Assembly: GCF_018446385.1 (NCBI RefSeq)
Contig: NC_055998.1
Location: 22,933,173-22,997,172 of the forward strand
Direction: 5' to 3'
DNA: 64,000 nt
DNA from: Zingiber officinale
Lineage: Eukaryota; Streptophyta; Magnoliopsida; Zingiberales; Zingiberaceae
Shown here: one piece after another, positions 12,750 to 22,715 of the stretch
How the letters are laid out: each line of letters opens with the position of its first letter
Position numbering within the stretch: the first letter of the stretch is position 1
The notes under the pieces: generated by a model
Database searches by the model: none
Seen by the model: the letters and a program-made list of their open reading frames with translations, nothing else
What the model was told of the DNA's origin: nothing
Position numbers and translations under genes: made by a program

Positions 12750-13402
12750 GAACCGGCAATAGAAAAGCTAGGGTACGGCGCAGATGGCGGATCAGCTCTG
12801 ACCGACCAAAGGAAATATGCTCAGCTCTTGGCCGAAGAGGAGTTCGGCCATGGACTCGAGAGGAAGAGGCAGATGGAGGAATGGATCATCGATGACACTC
12901 GGGGGCGCACGAATGGCTTTCGGCACTAGTAGATCAGGGAAAATCAGGCTGCGGTGACCTAGGCTCACGTGAAGGGGCGGCAGCACTAGGGCAAATCGGC
13001 GGTAAAGGCAGTACAGCGTCGGTGTGCCTCTACGCCGGCGACGGGCTTCTTATGGTCGGTGGCTTCAACGATGCTAAGTCCCGCAAGGTTGTGCCGTACG
13101 GGAGAGGAAACTGGCGCGAGGAAGAAGGAGAAAAGGAACGGGCGGAGAAGGGAGTTAGGGCTTCTGTGTCGCAGGGAAAATCGGGCGCGTGAGGAGAGAA
13201 AGCGGCGTTTAAGGGAGAAAGAAAAGAAAATAAAAGTAAATAAGATAAATAAACTTTTCTTCACTTAAATGGGGTAGCCTAAACAAGCTTTCCCGGGGCC
13301 CAATTTAATCCCCGTAAACTCGTCCATACGATTTCCGAAAAATTCCATAAAAATTTCAGAAAATTCCCTTTTTATTATTCGCCATTTTTCTGGTATTTTA
13401 CA

Positions 13403-14450
13403 TGGACTCAATGTATTTGAGTTCAATGTCACCTTTAGTGATATGATCCCTGATAAAGTGATGCCTAATTTCAATGTGTTTAGTTCGGGAATGATGCACT
13501 GGATTTTTTGTTAGATTAATTGAACTAATATTATCAATTAAAACTTTTACATTTGTAAGGTTTAAGTTAAAATCTTTTAGGGTGTGCATCATCCATAATA
13601 ATTGTGCAACGCACTCTCCTATAGCTATATATTCTGACTCGGTTGTGGATAGAGCAACACAGTGTTGCTTTCTACTAAACTAGCTGACAAGTGATGGACC
13701 CAGTAGTTGACACCCATCACTTGTACTTTTGCGGTCTAATTTGCACCCGACATAATCAGAGTCAGAATATCCTAGTAATTCAAAGTTATTGGTTCTAAGA
13801 TACCAAATTCCTACATTTATTGTTCCTTTAAGGTACCTAAAGATTCTCTTGACTTGAGTCAAATGAGATTCTTTAGCGCAGGTTTGGTATCTAGCACACA
13901 TACTAACTGCAAATAAAATATCTGGTCGGCTTGCAGTTAAGTATAGTAGGCTACCTATGGCGCTCCTATAGTATTTTAAATCCACTGGTTTTCCATTGGG
14001 GTCATCATCTAAAATTGTGTTCACTGCCATAGGTGTTTTTATCTCTTTAGTATTTTCCATTCCAAATCTCTTAAGTAATTCCTTAGTGTATTTTTGTTGA
14101 AAAATGTAATTTCCTTCATTTATTTGTTTGATTTGTAACCCTAAAAAATAGGTTAATTTACCTACTAGACTCATTTTAAACTTGTGTTCCATTAGGCTTG
14201 TAAATTCATCTAAAAATTCTGAATTTGTTGAACCAAAGATTATATCGTCTACGTAGATTTGAGCTATACAAATATCTTCTTTTATTAACTTGACAAATAA
14301 GGTAGGGTCAATTTGACCTTGGTTGAACCCTTTAGAGATTAGGTAAGAAGTTAGTCTTTCATACCATGCCCTAGGTGCATGTTTAAGTCCATATAACACC
14401 TTTTTTAATTTGTAGACATAGTCAAGGTGTTCTGATTTTCAAACCCAGGT
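13403..14450 (-). pseudogene. Copia RT C-terminal half and RNase H
   Basis: The 239-residue frame at 13680-14399 contains the RT active site (IAQIYVDDIIFG, YVDD at about 14243-14254). Further copia blocks are YFLGLQI, LLKRFGM, and YRSAIGSLLYLTASRPDI with ARYQTC. RNase H follows, starting at LLGYSDSDYVGCKLDRKS with its catalytic Asp. After a stop at 13680, where SW is expected in the K...S...S block, it continues as STTESEYIA, then RTKHIEIRHHFIRDH at 13398-13592. It ends abruptly at the chromovirus LTR. Upstream, a frameshift near 14400-14450 separates it from the finger domain. Confidence 0.88.
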
Positions 14451-15031
14451 GGTTGTCCTACGTAGACTTCTTTTTTTATTAGTCCATTTAGGAACGCAGA
14501 TTTAACGACCATCTGATATAATCTGAACCCTTTGTGGGTTGCATAGCTAAGTAACATTCTAATATACTCTAATCTAGCTACCGGGGCATAAGTTTCATCA
14601 TAGTCAAGTCCTTCTACTTGACTAAACCCTTTAGCAACTAGTCTGGCTTTATTTCAAGTAATTTCCCCAGTTTCACTTAGTTTGTTTCTAAATACCCATT
14701 TTGTTTCTATTACTTTCTTGTTTTTGGGTGGTGGTACTAAGTCCCAAACTTCATTATGCTCAAATTGAGCTAGTTCTTCTTGTATAGCTATGACCCAGTC
14801 TGGGTCAAGTAGGGATTCAGCTATGGTTTTGGGTTCAATTTTTGAGATTAATGATATTTGGCTTAGATTTCTAAAGGATGACCTAGTTTGAACCCTTAGG
14901 TCTGGGTCACCAATTATTTGATCAGTTGGATGGTTAGGGTTGACTCTTATAGTTCTAGAATGTTGATTCTCTTGAGGTTGATCTTCTTCTTCATGATTTA
15001 GGGGTTGGTTGGTTCCTTCAGAATTGTTTTC
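14400..15031 (-). pseudogene. Copia RT N-terminal half and integrase-RT linker
   Basis: Reading the minus strand gives the copia RT start by eye: a variable acidic linker, then EELAQFEHNEVWDLVPPP and [40 protein letters not shown] and SAFLNG follow near 14490. The region has a stop between the E-rich linker and integrase (15031), an in-frame stop in the GEIT*NKARL block near 14655, and a shift near 14440. Confidence 0.8.
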
Positions 15032-15916
15032 TTAAATAAATTCAATTGGTTGAGTTTGTTTTAGGTTTTCGTTGGATTCTTCAAATTTCACATTGGTAGT
15101 CTCTTCAATCCTTAAGGTAACCTTATTATAAACTCTGTAGCCCCTACTATTTAGGGAGTAACCTACAAAAATTCCATTTTCTATTTTAGAGGTGAATTTT
15201 CCTAAATGTTCTCTTGTGTTTAGGATGAAGACTGGACACCCAAATACTCTAAAGTATTTTATATTGGATTGTTTGTTATAGTAAATTTCAAAAGGGGTTT
15301 TGTTGTGTGTTTTATTTAGTGTTGTTCTATTTTGTACGTAGTAGGTTGTACTAACAGCTTCTGCCCAAAAGTACTTAGGTAGATTATATTCATTTAGCAT
15401 TGTTCTGGAAGCTTCAAGTAAGGTTCTATTTTTTCTTTCTACTATTCCATTTTGTTGGAGGGTTTTTGGACACAAAAATTCGTGATGATATCCGTTTTTA
15501 AGACAAAATTTACTAAAATTGTGGTTTTTAAATTCTCCCCCATTATCGCTTCTAAGTCTTTTAATTTTGATATCTTTTTCATTCTCAATTTGTTTACAGA
15601 AATTTATAAATATTTCAAAGGTTTCATCTTTATTTTTTAAGAATTTTACCCAAGTGAACCTAGAATAGTCATCTATTATTACTAGACAGTATAGGCTTCC
15701 ATTTATTTATTTGACTCCATGGGAGTCAAATAGATCTAAGTGTAAAAGTTCTAATGTTGAATTGGTTTGTGATTGATTGGTTGATTTGTGGGTAGATTTT
15801 GTTTGTTTACCTTGTTGACAGACATTACATATGGTTGAATCTAAATTAAGTAATTTTGGTAGACCTCTAACTAATCCATTTAGTCTACTTATATTTCTAA
15901 AATTTGTGTGTGACAT
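15032..15916 (-). pseudogene. Copia integrase
   Basis: The 15707-15916 frame holds the HHCC zinc-finger second half (ICNVCQQGKQTKS) and the first catalytic Asp region (LHLDLFDSHG). A stop near 15706 separates the middle, which by eye reads DDYSRFTWVKF and RLRSDNGGEF (second Asp) at 15550-15680. The 15032-15475 frame carries the last catalytic Glu region (QNGIVERKNRTLLE) and then FRVFGCPVF and GIFVGYS. All DDE positions are visible, but in three frames. Confidence 0.86.
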
Positions 15917-15925
15917 TCTTTTATG

Positions 15926-16325
15926 TCATAACCAGGTTTCTTCTTTTTGTGTTAAGTAACACTTAATTGAAGAAGTGGTTAAGTTAATTGCATAGATGTT
16001 GTCTTTTCTAAACCCTTTTAGGCTTATGTTAGGGTTGTCTAAGTGTTTGATTAAGCATTCTGTAGATAAAAACCTAACCTTATACCTAGTATCACACAAT
16101 TGACTGATACTTAAAAGATTATACTTGAAATTTTCAACAAGTAAAACATTTGTAATAATAAAGTCAATTTGTAGTTCGATATTACTTATACAAATTACCT
16201 TAAGTTTGTCGTTGTTTCCAAAGGCAACTGTTCCTAGGCTTTTGTAGGTGAGTTGGGTGAATTTTGTGTGATCTCCAGTCATATATTTGGAGCAACCACT
16301 GTCCAAAATCCACTTAGTTTCCTAC
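15926..16325 (-). pseudogene. Copia aspartic protease and integrase start
   Basis: The frame opens at the catalytic motif (WILDSGCSKYMTGD by eye; the Met-start frame begins MDSGCSKYMTG at 16306). It continues through the flap-like AFGNNDKLK and LLSISQLCD towards the pre-integrase region. Copia proteases use D-S/T-G as half of a dimeric active site. The frame stops at 15926, just before the HHCC finger. Upstream, the minus strand reads CTATTGTAG then GAAACTAAG, which looks like a splice acceptor after the AT-rich block. Confidence 0.82.
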
Positions 16326-16379
16326 AATAGGTAGGAATTGGGGTTAGTCTAAATTTTGGACTTATAGTCATTCTTTAAA

Positions 16380-17095
16380 TTTGATGAGAGTAAGTTGAAT
16401 GAGATTTATTAGAGTGAATTTTTTAAGTTAAAAAAAATTTAAGTTTAAAAAAAAATTAAGTTTTTTTTTTTTAATTTAAGTTTTAACTTTTAAGATAGTT
16501 TTTAAGTTAAAAAAAATTAAGTTTAAAATAAAATTTTAAAAGAAATTTAAGTTTAAAAAAATTAAGTTTAATTTTTAAAATGAATTTAAAAAAAATTAAG
16601 TTTGATTTTTAAAATAAATTTTTAAAAAAATTAAGTTTGATTTTTAAAATAAATTTTTAAAATAAATTTTTAAAAAATTTAAGTTTGATTTTTAAAATAA
16701 ATTTTTAAGTTAAAAAAAATTAAGTTTAAAAAAAATTTTAAGTTTGATTTTTAAAATAAAAAATTTAAGTTTAATTTTAAAATAATTTTTAAGTTAAAAA
16801 AAATTAAGATTAATTTTAAAATAATTTTAAAAAAAATTAAGTTAATTTAAAACAATTTTTAGGTAAAAAAATTAATTTAATTTAATTTAAATTTTAATTT
16901 AATTTATTTTAATTTTAATTTAATTTTAATTTTAATTTTAATTTAATTTTAATTTTAATTTAATTTAATTTAATTTTAATTTTAATTTAATTTAATTTAA
17001 TTTAATTTTAATTTAATTTGAATTTAATTTAATTTTAAATTTAATTTTAATTTAATTTAATTTAATTTAATTTTAAGTTTTAATTTTAGTCCTTA
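16380..17095. repeat. AT-rich low-complexity block inside the Sirevirus-like element
   Basis: About 700 bp is built almost only of TTTAAAA/TTAAGTTT and TTTAATTTAAT units, with essentially no G or C. It lies between gag and protease in an element that should have nearly continuous coding there. It looks like simple-sequence expansion, possibly seeded by slippage. It could also be intronic. Confidence 0.85.
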
Positions 17096-17803
17096 GTCAT
17101 CTCATCCGATCTATGTTTTCAATCAAGGAATCCTATAATTTTGTGAGATGAATTAGGTTCAATTTTAGGGTTTGTTTTTAACTTATGTTAGATTCAGGTT
17201 TAGTTTTGGGTTCAACAAATAGACGTTCTCTGGATAAACTTCTAGGCTATGGTGAGTCACTTGGACATCATTAGAGTAACCATACCTTCGAGGTTTTCCA
17301 AATAGTCCTATCCACTAGACTTAGTATAAAACCTTGGTCTAACTGGTTATGATCCATAAAGGGTAGCTTCGGTCAGTTCCACTTAGCCAAATGCACCAGG
17401 TCGAAGCCATATCTTCCTAGACATGCATAGACTAAGCTTCCCTAACGTACTATCATCCAAAATTTCACCAGTACTATTTTTCAAGTTAAACTTGAACCCT
17501 TTTTTAACTTAGTCCTAATTACCCTGTTGGGTAGGTTGGTTAGGGTTACCCTGCCGAGTAGGTTAGTTTTAGAGGTGCCAGCTATTCTGGAGTCTCCCCC
17601 TGAATTAATGGCCTGTTAATTTAATTTTTAGTTCTAGGTTTATGTCTATTTCTTTTATAATTATACTTTACTTGGTGATAGTTTAAATTTTGGTGAGTTC
17701 TAACTTTTTTAGATTTTAAGTTTTTTGGTTTAGGTTTATATTTTGGTTTTTTATTTGGTTTATTTGACTTTACGTAATATATTTTATCTTTAGGGATATA
17801 ATA
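17096..17803 (-). other. Gag-pol spacer of the Sirevirus-like element
   Basis: Neither strand has a long frame. By eye the minus strand keeps a lysine-rich tail after gag (YYIPKDKIYYVKS) near 17740-17800. The remainder (17100-17620) is full of stops and I cannot assign it. Confidence 0.5.
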
Positions 17804-18490
17804 TTAGTTAGGTCCTATTTGCGTGGTCAAACACGCTTTTGGAACCCAGGCTTTATTCGTTGGTTTGTATTGGGTTATTAATGATTTAAAAGTTTTATTT
17901 GAGTTCGACTTATATCCTAGTCCGGTTTTATTATAACATGCTTTTTGATTATTTAGGATTAAGTCTAAATTTTTTGATCTAGTAGTAAATTTTTCTAACA
18001 TATTTTTTAAATTATTAATTTCTAATTTTAATGATGAATTCTCCTCCTCAAGTGTTAGATCTTGAGTTGGTTTATTATTTACAACTTGTTCCTTGAGGAT
18101 TTTATTTTCCTTGAGGAGCAAATTGTTTTTATTTTCTAATTTAACTAACTTATTATTTAAGCAAGAGATAATTTTAAAAAACTTTCGGTTTAAGGTTAGT
18201 AATACCTCTTCGGAACCTTTGGAAATGAGTACGGACTCGTGGCTCGATTCAGGTTCGGACCCGTCTTCCGATCTGTCTTCCGACTCAGCTTCGCGAGCCA
18301 TCAGCGCGAGGTGGCTTTGGTGCTTCTGATCTTCTGCCTCCGATTCGTCCGAGGAAGAGTCGTCCCACGTCGCTTTGAGGACCTTCTTTTTTGTCGGCTT
18401 CGGTTTGTCGATCTTCAGTCTTGGGCACTCGTTTTTGTAATGCCCTTTTTTGTTGCATCCGAAACATGCACGTTCCTCGAATCGGCTGGT
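17804..18490 (-). pseudogene. Copia gag C-terminal part with CCHC zinc knuckle
   Basis: A CCHC knuckle (CFGCNKKGHYKNEC, C-x2-C-x4-H-x4-C) reads on the minus strand at about 18425-18466. It is followed by an acidic stretch (DDSSSDESEAED) and a 165-residue frame (17804-18301) rich in Leu/Lys/Asn/Glu heptads. That frame is probably a coiled coil and ends with NKAWVPKACLTTQ. The knuckle binds retrotransposon RNA during packaging. A frameshift near 18470-18500 separates it from the N-terminal gag. Confidence 0.8.
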
Positions 18491-19311
18491 GAACTGATCT
18501 TTTGTAGATCTTTCTTGCTGAAGCTTCTCTTCCTCCTGGTGAACATCTTCCTTACCAAGTTCACCGGGTGTTCTTCATCTTTAGAGCTCTGGTCAAAGTC
18601 TTCTTCAGGTTCAGCCTTGTTCTTCTTGGAGGAACCTGCATATAAGGCAATACCTTTCTCGGCCCCAGTGTTAGTCTGCTCATGTAATTCCAATTCACAA
18701 AACAGTTCATCTAATTTAAGCTTAGTTAAATTCTTAGAAATTTTGTAGGCATCCACTATGGATGCCCATAAACTATTACGTGGAAATGTGTTTAACGCAT
18801 ACCTGATAAGGTCTCTGTTGTCCATCTGGTGGCCTATTGCGTGGAGCCCGTTGAGGATATCCTTAATCCTCGCATGCAGCTGACTCGCTGTTTCTCCTTC
18901 CTGCATTTTTATATTAAATATTTTATTTAATAATAAATCCCTTTTTGTTACCTTAGCGTCGCTGGTCCCTTCGTGCAGCTTGAATAGTTTATCCCACAGC
19001 TCTATAGCATTTTGATGTGGTCCGACCCGGTTCAGTTCTTCTCTTGTTAGTCTGCATTGCAAAGTGTTGATTGCTTTGTTCTCCGTCGATGCCTTTTTCT
19101 TCATGTCCGGAGTCCACTGTTCCGGATCTAGTGGATTCCCGGAGTTGTCGATTGGAGGTCTGTAGGTTTTTGTGACGGTTAGCCATTGGTCGAAGTCCGT
19201 CTTGAGGTACACCTCCATTCTCTTTTTCCAGTATGGGAAATCATCCCCGTTGAAAAGGGGAAGTCGTACTGTGCTGAAGCCCTCGATCTGCGACATTTTT
19301 AATCTGCACAA
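18470..19311 (-). pseudogene. Copia gag N-terminal capsid region
   Basis: The 298-residue frame starts MCRLKMSQIEGFSTVRLPLF; the second Met is the more likely start. It carries the UBN2/Gag-like pattern of copia capsids: LFNGDDFPYWKKRMEVYL, ELWDKLFKLHEGT, MQEGETASQLHARIKDILN, then LDELFCELELHEQ. These proteins form the virus-like particle. Past about residue 255 the frame no longer matches the family because of the frameshift before the knuckle. The leader between this gag and the primer site is about 235 bp. Confidence 0.88.
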
Positions 19312-19546
19312 AAAAACAAATAGAGAGGTTCCAAAACTTGGTCTTGGATTAGTAGTGTGGGAAAAATTAAATACAAATAACTAAATTGGTCTTGCACCAA
19401 TTTAGATTTAATTACGACGGAAGGAGATTTCCAAAGAGGTAATATACTAATTTGGAATTTTACGAAAAATCGAAATCCGACAAAAAATTTAAAAACAAAT
19501 CACCCCCTTGTCTGATTGGTGGTTGCACCAAATCAGAGCGGTACCT

Positions 19547-19559
19547 ACTCTGATACCAC
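19547..19559 (-). other. Primer-binding site of the Sirevirus-like element
   Basis: The plus strand carries CTCTGATACCACT next to the LTR start TGTTGGACTGTG. The minus strand is therefore TGGTATCAGAG, complementary to initiator Met tRNA. Confidence 0.85.
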
Positions 19560-19560
19560 T

Positions 19561-20626
19561 TGTTGGACTGTGATCGTTCGATAGAGGCGGGGGTGAATAT
19601 CGATTACAAAAATTCATTTGAAAAGAGTAAGCGCAGCGGAAAAGAAAGAACAATGCTAACACAGAACCTTTTTACTTGGTTCAGAGCCTGTGTCGACTAC
19701 TACTCCAAGGCCCGTACTCGTTGAGTACTTTCGTTGGGCAATCACTATTAATTCGAATGATGATTACAAAAGAATTAAGTATAAGAATTGACAGAAAAGA
19801 AAATACCGACAAAATGAAAGGAATTAAATTGAAGAGAGCGCTTTTGTCGGAGTGGCCTCGCGGCATTGCAGGAGCACAGTAGAGCAGTCTAAGAGTTTTT
19901 GAGTTGTTTTTCTGAGGACCCTCCTTATATAGGAGGCTCGAGGCGCCCTGGTGTGACGTGGCAGACCCAACCAGCGAGCTCCACGTGTCAAAGTCGTGAA
20001 ATGGATAATATTTGCCTCTGGGCGCCCGGATCCCTTCCGGGCGCCTGGACCTCCTTTCTCCAGAAAATCCTTCTCCTGCAAGACAAGGTTAGTCCAAGGC
20101 AAATATATAATGTGTAACCTGCAAAATAAAGTGTTAGCACAGTTTATAAGTTCAACAAAAAGAGTATGACTTAGATTCCGTCTTTCCGAGACCGGAATCT
20201 AGTCACGATCTCGACTTAGATATTCGAAATGGATCTAAGCTGGATCGACACCTAATGTTCCCTTCCCGGGAACGCGTCCTCACAGTCACTCCCTTCCAGT
20301 GACTTACCTTTACTCACCTGCCAAACGTCCGGTCAGCCCTTCGACCCATCTGGACTTCTCGCTAGCTATCCGGTTAGCCCTTCGACCTAGTTAGCCTTCG
20401 TGCCAAATGTCCGGTCAGCCCGTCGACCCATTTGGACTTCGTGCCAAGCGTCCGGTCAGTCCGTCGATCCGCTTGGACTTCGTGTCAGACATCCGGTCAG
20501 CCCGTCGACCTATTTGGACTTCGCCTGCACACTCGGTCAGAGTGTTAGATAACGACAAACCTAACTTAACCTAATTTGTCATTCATCAAAACCTGAGTTA
20601 GACCGTTAGTGTTAACCGCACCAACA
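19561..20626 (-). repeat. 5' LTR of the Sirevirus-like element
   Basis: The LTR runs from TGTTGGACTGTG to CCGCACCAACA (1066 bp). The same family recurs at 21461-22607, at 34461-34854 plus 42224-42532 (both opposite orientation), and at 42985-44080. It contains a GC palindrome (CCGGGCGCC...GGGCGCCCGG, about 20010-20050), a TATATAGGAGG-type TATA complement near 19924, and a 45-bp repeat array (20315-20525). Confidence 0.88.
20315..20525. repeat. LTR repeat array (CCGGTCAGCCCGTCGACC...TGGACTTC)
   Basis: About five copies of a 45-bp unit contain TCCGGTCAGCCCGTCGACC followed by TTGGACTTCGTGCCA. Unit ends are partly self-complementary. The homologous array occurs at 21560-21810, 34560-34775 and 43770-43980, once in each copy of this LTR family. 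Repeat arrays in LTRs are a known feature of Sireviruses. Confidence 0.85.
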
Positions 20627-20976
20627 ACAACAACACACAGCAAGTAAGCAAGAAGAGTGTGTTTTCACTTGTATTTTTGTATTTCTCTTCTTGTGTGAGT
20701 TGTGTTTGTGTGTTTGGTTTTGTATAAGGCTTCTCCGCCTCCGGCTGCGACAGAGAAGGAGTATTTCATAGTGGAGGAGTGAGTCGGTGTGTGGATCCTT
20801 GGATTAGTCACCTCTTCTTGAGGTGGATACCAAGTAAATCCTACTTGTTAGCATTGTATAATTTGTCTTCGAGTTGTATTCCGCTGCAAATCATCAAGAC
20901 GAAGCAAACGACGCAAGCGCACGATGAACCGCTATTCACCCCCCCCCCCCCTCTAGTGGGCACATCGGACCCTACA
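20627..20976 (+). repeat. LTR fragment (3' end), related to the Gag-only element's LTR
   Basis: GGATCCTTGGATTAGTCACC and GAGGTGGATACCAAG match, in reverse orientation, the LTRs at 34855-36389 and 40656-42223. It ends CCTCTAGTGGGCACATCGGACCCTACA-like at 20976, after which gypsy RNase H begins. Its 5' part is cut off by the Sirevirus-like insertion at 20626. The rest should lie beyond that element, left of the window. Confidence 0.72.
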
Positions 20977-21460
20977 GTATGTTACCCTCTTGTCGTAGTA
21001 GAACTAATCTGATTGCTTCCTCAACTACGGATAAGTACAACTATAGCATCTTTCCTGCTACAGGCTTGGAAAGGAGCGACAAGTGTGTCAGGTTCTCTTT
21101 GAGATCAGTAAAGGCTCTTTTACAATTCTAATCCCACTCGAATCGAGATTCCTTTCAGAGTACTTTGAAGAAAGACAATCTTCAATCGGTCAATCGAGAG
21201 ATGAACTAGGAGAAGACTCTTTGTTTCTATGAGAATATGAGGAGGGGACATATTCTGGAGTTCTTAGATTTTCTCTTGATTAACTTCAATTCTCCGTTCA
21301 GTCACTAGATAACTAAGGAACCAACCACTCTTGACTTTAAATAAGCACTTGTTGGGGTTCATCTTGAATCCATATTGCCTTAACGTGTCATTGTCTCTTT
21401 GATATCCAAGATCAAATTCTAGGCTCAAGCAGTCTTGATCAGGATGTCATCCATATATAC
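20977..21460 (-). pseudogene. Tat-like gypsy RT thumb and RNase H fragment
   Basis: By eye the minus strand reads FEWD...CKRAFTDLKENLTHLSLLSKP, then GKMLYLYLSVVEEAIRLVLL near 20990-21130. That is the start of a gypsy RNase H, where a substrate-facing Leu-Tyr-Leu-Tyr block is typical of Tat elements. NMDSR...NPTSAYLK-like sequence at 21300-21370 is RT thumb. Several stops are present. The fragment ends at 20976 against the LTR fragment, so the rest of RNase H and integrase are missing from this window. Confidence 0.68.
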
Positions 21461-22607
21461 TGTTGGTGTAGTTATCACTAACGGTCTAACTCAGGTTTTG
21501 ATGAATAACAAATTAGATTAAGTTAGGTTTGTCATTGTTTAACACTCTGATCGAGTGTGCAGGCGAAGTCCATACAGGTCGACGGACTGACCGAATGTTT
21601 GGCATGAAGTCCAAATGGGTTGAAGGGCTGACCGGACATTTAGCACGAAGTCCAGCTAGGTCGACGGGCTGACCGGATAGCTGGCAAGAAGTCCAAGCGG
21701 GTCGACGGGCTGACCAGACGCTTGGCACGAAGTCCAACTACGTCGACGGGCTGACCGGATAGCTGGCAAGAAGTCCAGATGGGTCGAAGGGCTGACCGGA
21801 CGTCTGGCAAGTGAGTAAAGGTAAGTCACTGGAAGGGAGTGACTGTGAGGACGTATTCCCAGGAAAGGAACTTAGGCGCCGATCCGACTTAGAACCATTT
21901 CGGAACTCTAAATCGAGATCTTGACTAGATTCCGGTCTCGGAGAGACGGAATCTAATTCATACTCTTTATGTTGATTTTATAAGCTGTGCTAATACGTTG
22001 TTTTGCAGGATATACATTATATATTTGCCTCGGACTAAGCTTGTCTTGCAGGAGAAGGACTTTCTGGAGAAAGGACTTTCTGGAGAAAGGTGGTCCGGGC
22101 GCCCGGAAGGGATCCGGGCGCCCGGAGGCAAGTTCTATCCAAGATGCGGCGTTGACACGTGGAGCTCGCTGGTTGGGACTACTACGTCACACCAGGGCGC
22201 CCGGAAGGGATCCAGGCGCCCCGAGCATCCTATAAAAGGAGGGTCAAAGGCGGAGCTCACAACAACAACTGAATTGAAGATCTGCTCTCCTGCGCTCCTG
22301 CAACGTTGTGACGCTACTCCGACAAAGCCCTATTCTTTTCTTATTGCTTTATATTTGTCGGTATTTTATTTCTAGCTTTTCTGTACTTAATTCTTGTAAT
22401 CAATTATTCAAATTGCTAGTGGATTGCCCAACGAAAACACTCGACGAGTACGGGCCTTGGAGTAGGAGTCGACACAGGCTCCGAACCAAATAAAAAGAAC
22501 CTGTGTTAGCCATGTTCCTTTTTACTTTACTTTTCCGCTGCATTTACTTTGTTCGAAAGTTTTATATCGATATTCACCCCCCTCTATCGATTCATCACGA
22601 TCCAACA
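21461..22607 (+). mobile_element. Solo LTR of the Sirevirus-like family, inserted in gypsy RT
   Basis: TGTTGGTGTAGTTATC (21461) to TCACGATCCAACA (22607), 1147 bp, is flanked by perfect 5-bp duplications TATAC (21456-21460 and 22608-22612). It is the reverse-orientation counterpart of the LTR at 19561-20626, with the CCGGTCAG repeat array (21560-21810), the GGGCGCCCGG palindromes (22090-22220) and a CCTATAAAAGGAGGG TATA box (22229-22243). No internal region remains. Confidence 0.93.
22229..22243 (+). promoter_or_regulatory. LTR TATA box
   Basis: CCTATAAAAGGAGGG lies downstream of GC-palindromes and about 40 bp upstream of a CAACAACAACTG leader. The same box is seen in the other copies of the family, for example TTATATAGGAGG read on the opposite strand near 19924 and 43359. 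Confidence 0.55.
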
Positions 22608-22715
22608 TATACTTCAATATTTTTCTCGACTTGATGTTTGAAGACTCGATTCATTAGTCGTTGGTAAGTTGTCCCTACATTCTTTAGTCCAAACGATATG
22701 ATATTATAACAAAAA
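22608..22715 (-). pseudogene. Gypsy RT palm fragment around the active site
   Basis: Between two insertions, the minus strand reads SFGLKNVGTTYQRLMNRVF, then KHQVEKNIEVYMDDIL when joined across the TATAC duplication to 21460. The YMDD-like catalytic box is split by the solo LTR. The block matches Tat-type gypsy RT. Confidence 0.8.

Larger units (their letters stand above)
1..13402 (-). mobile_element. Ty3-gypsy chromovirus (Tekay/Del-like), decayed, left end outside window
   Basis: The element reads on the minus strand. Its 3' LTR is 1-2788 (truncated by the window edge), its internal region is 2789-7374, and its 5' LTR is 7375-13402. The LTRs are recognised because 1-2788 repeats 7843-13402 almost exactly, apart from a later solo-LTR insertion. 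The LTR ends are TG...CA, the primer site is complementary to initiator Met tRNA, and a polypurine tract touches the 3' LTR. The pol remnants (RT, RNase H, integrase, chromodomain-like tail) place it among chromoviruses. No gag is visible, and the 4.6-kb internal region is short for the family, so it is internally deleted or degraded. Its right boundary lies inside the RNase H of a copia element, so it inserted there. The expected 5-bp TSD on the right is TGGAC (13403-13407); the left copy is off-window. Confidence 0.88.
7375..13402 (-). repeat. 5' LTR of the chromovirus, interrupted by a solo LTR
   Basis: The LTR runs from TGTCACGCCCCGG (7375) to GGTATTTTACA (ending 13402). Removing the 2775-bp insertion and one 5-bp duplication leaves about 3.25 kb, long but usual for Tekay/Del-type LTRs. 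From 7843 it matches the left LTR with only scattered substitutions and small indels, for example GTGACTGAATGG versus GAGTGGCCGAATGG near 8210, and the AT microsatellite near 8560. The element is therefore young relative to the DNA it interrupts. Confidence 0.9.
13403..20626 (-). mobile_element. Sirevirus-like Ty1-copia element, 3' part off-window
   Basis: This minus-strand copia element reads 5' LTR (19561-20626), primer site, gag, a zinc knuckle with a coiled-coil-like tail, an AT-rich spacer, protease, integrase, RT and RNase H. The order protease-integrase-RT-RNase H is diagnostic of Ty1-copia. The long gag with CCHC and the palindromic-repeat LTR suggest Sirevirus (SIRE/Maximus). It is interrupted at 13402/13403 by the chromovirus, so the end of RNase H and the 3' LTR should lie left of the window. 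At least four frame breaks or stops make it non-autonomous now. Confidence 0.85.
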
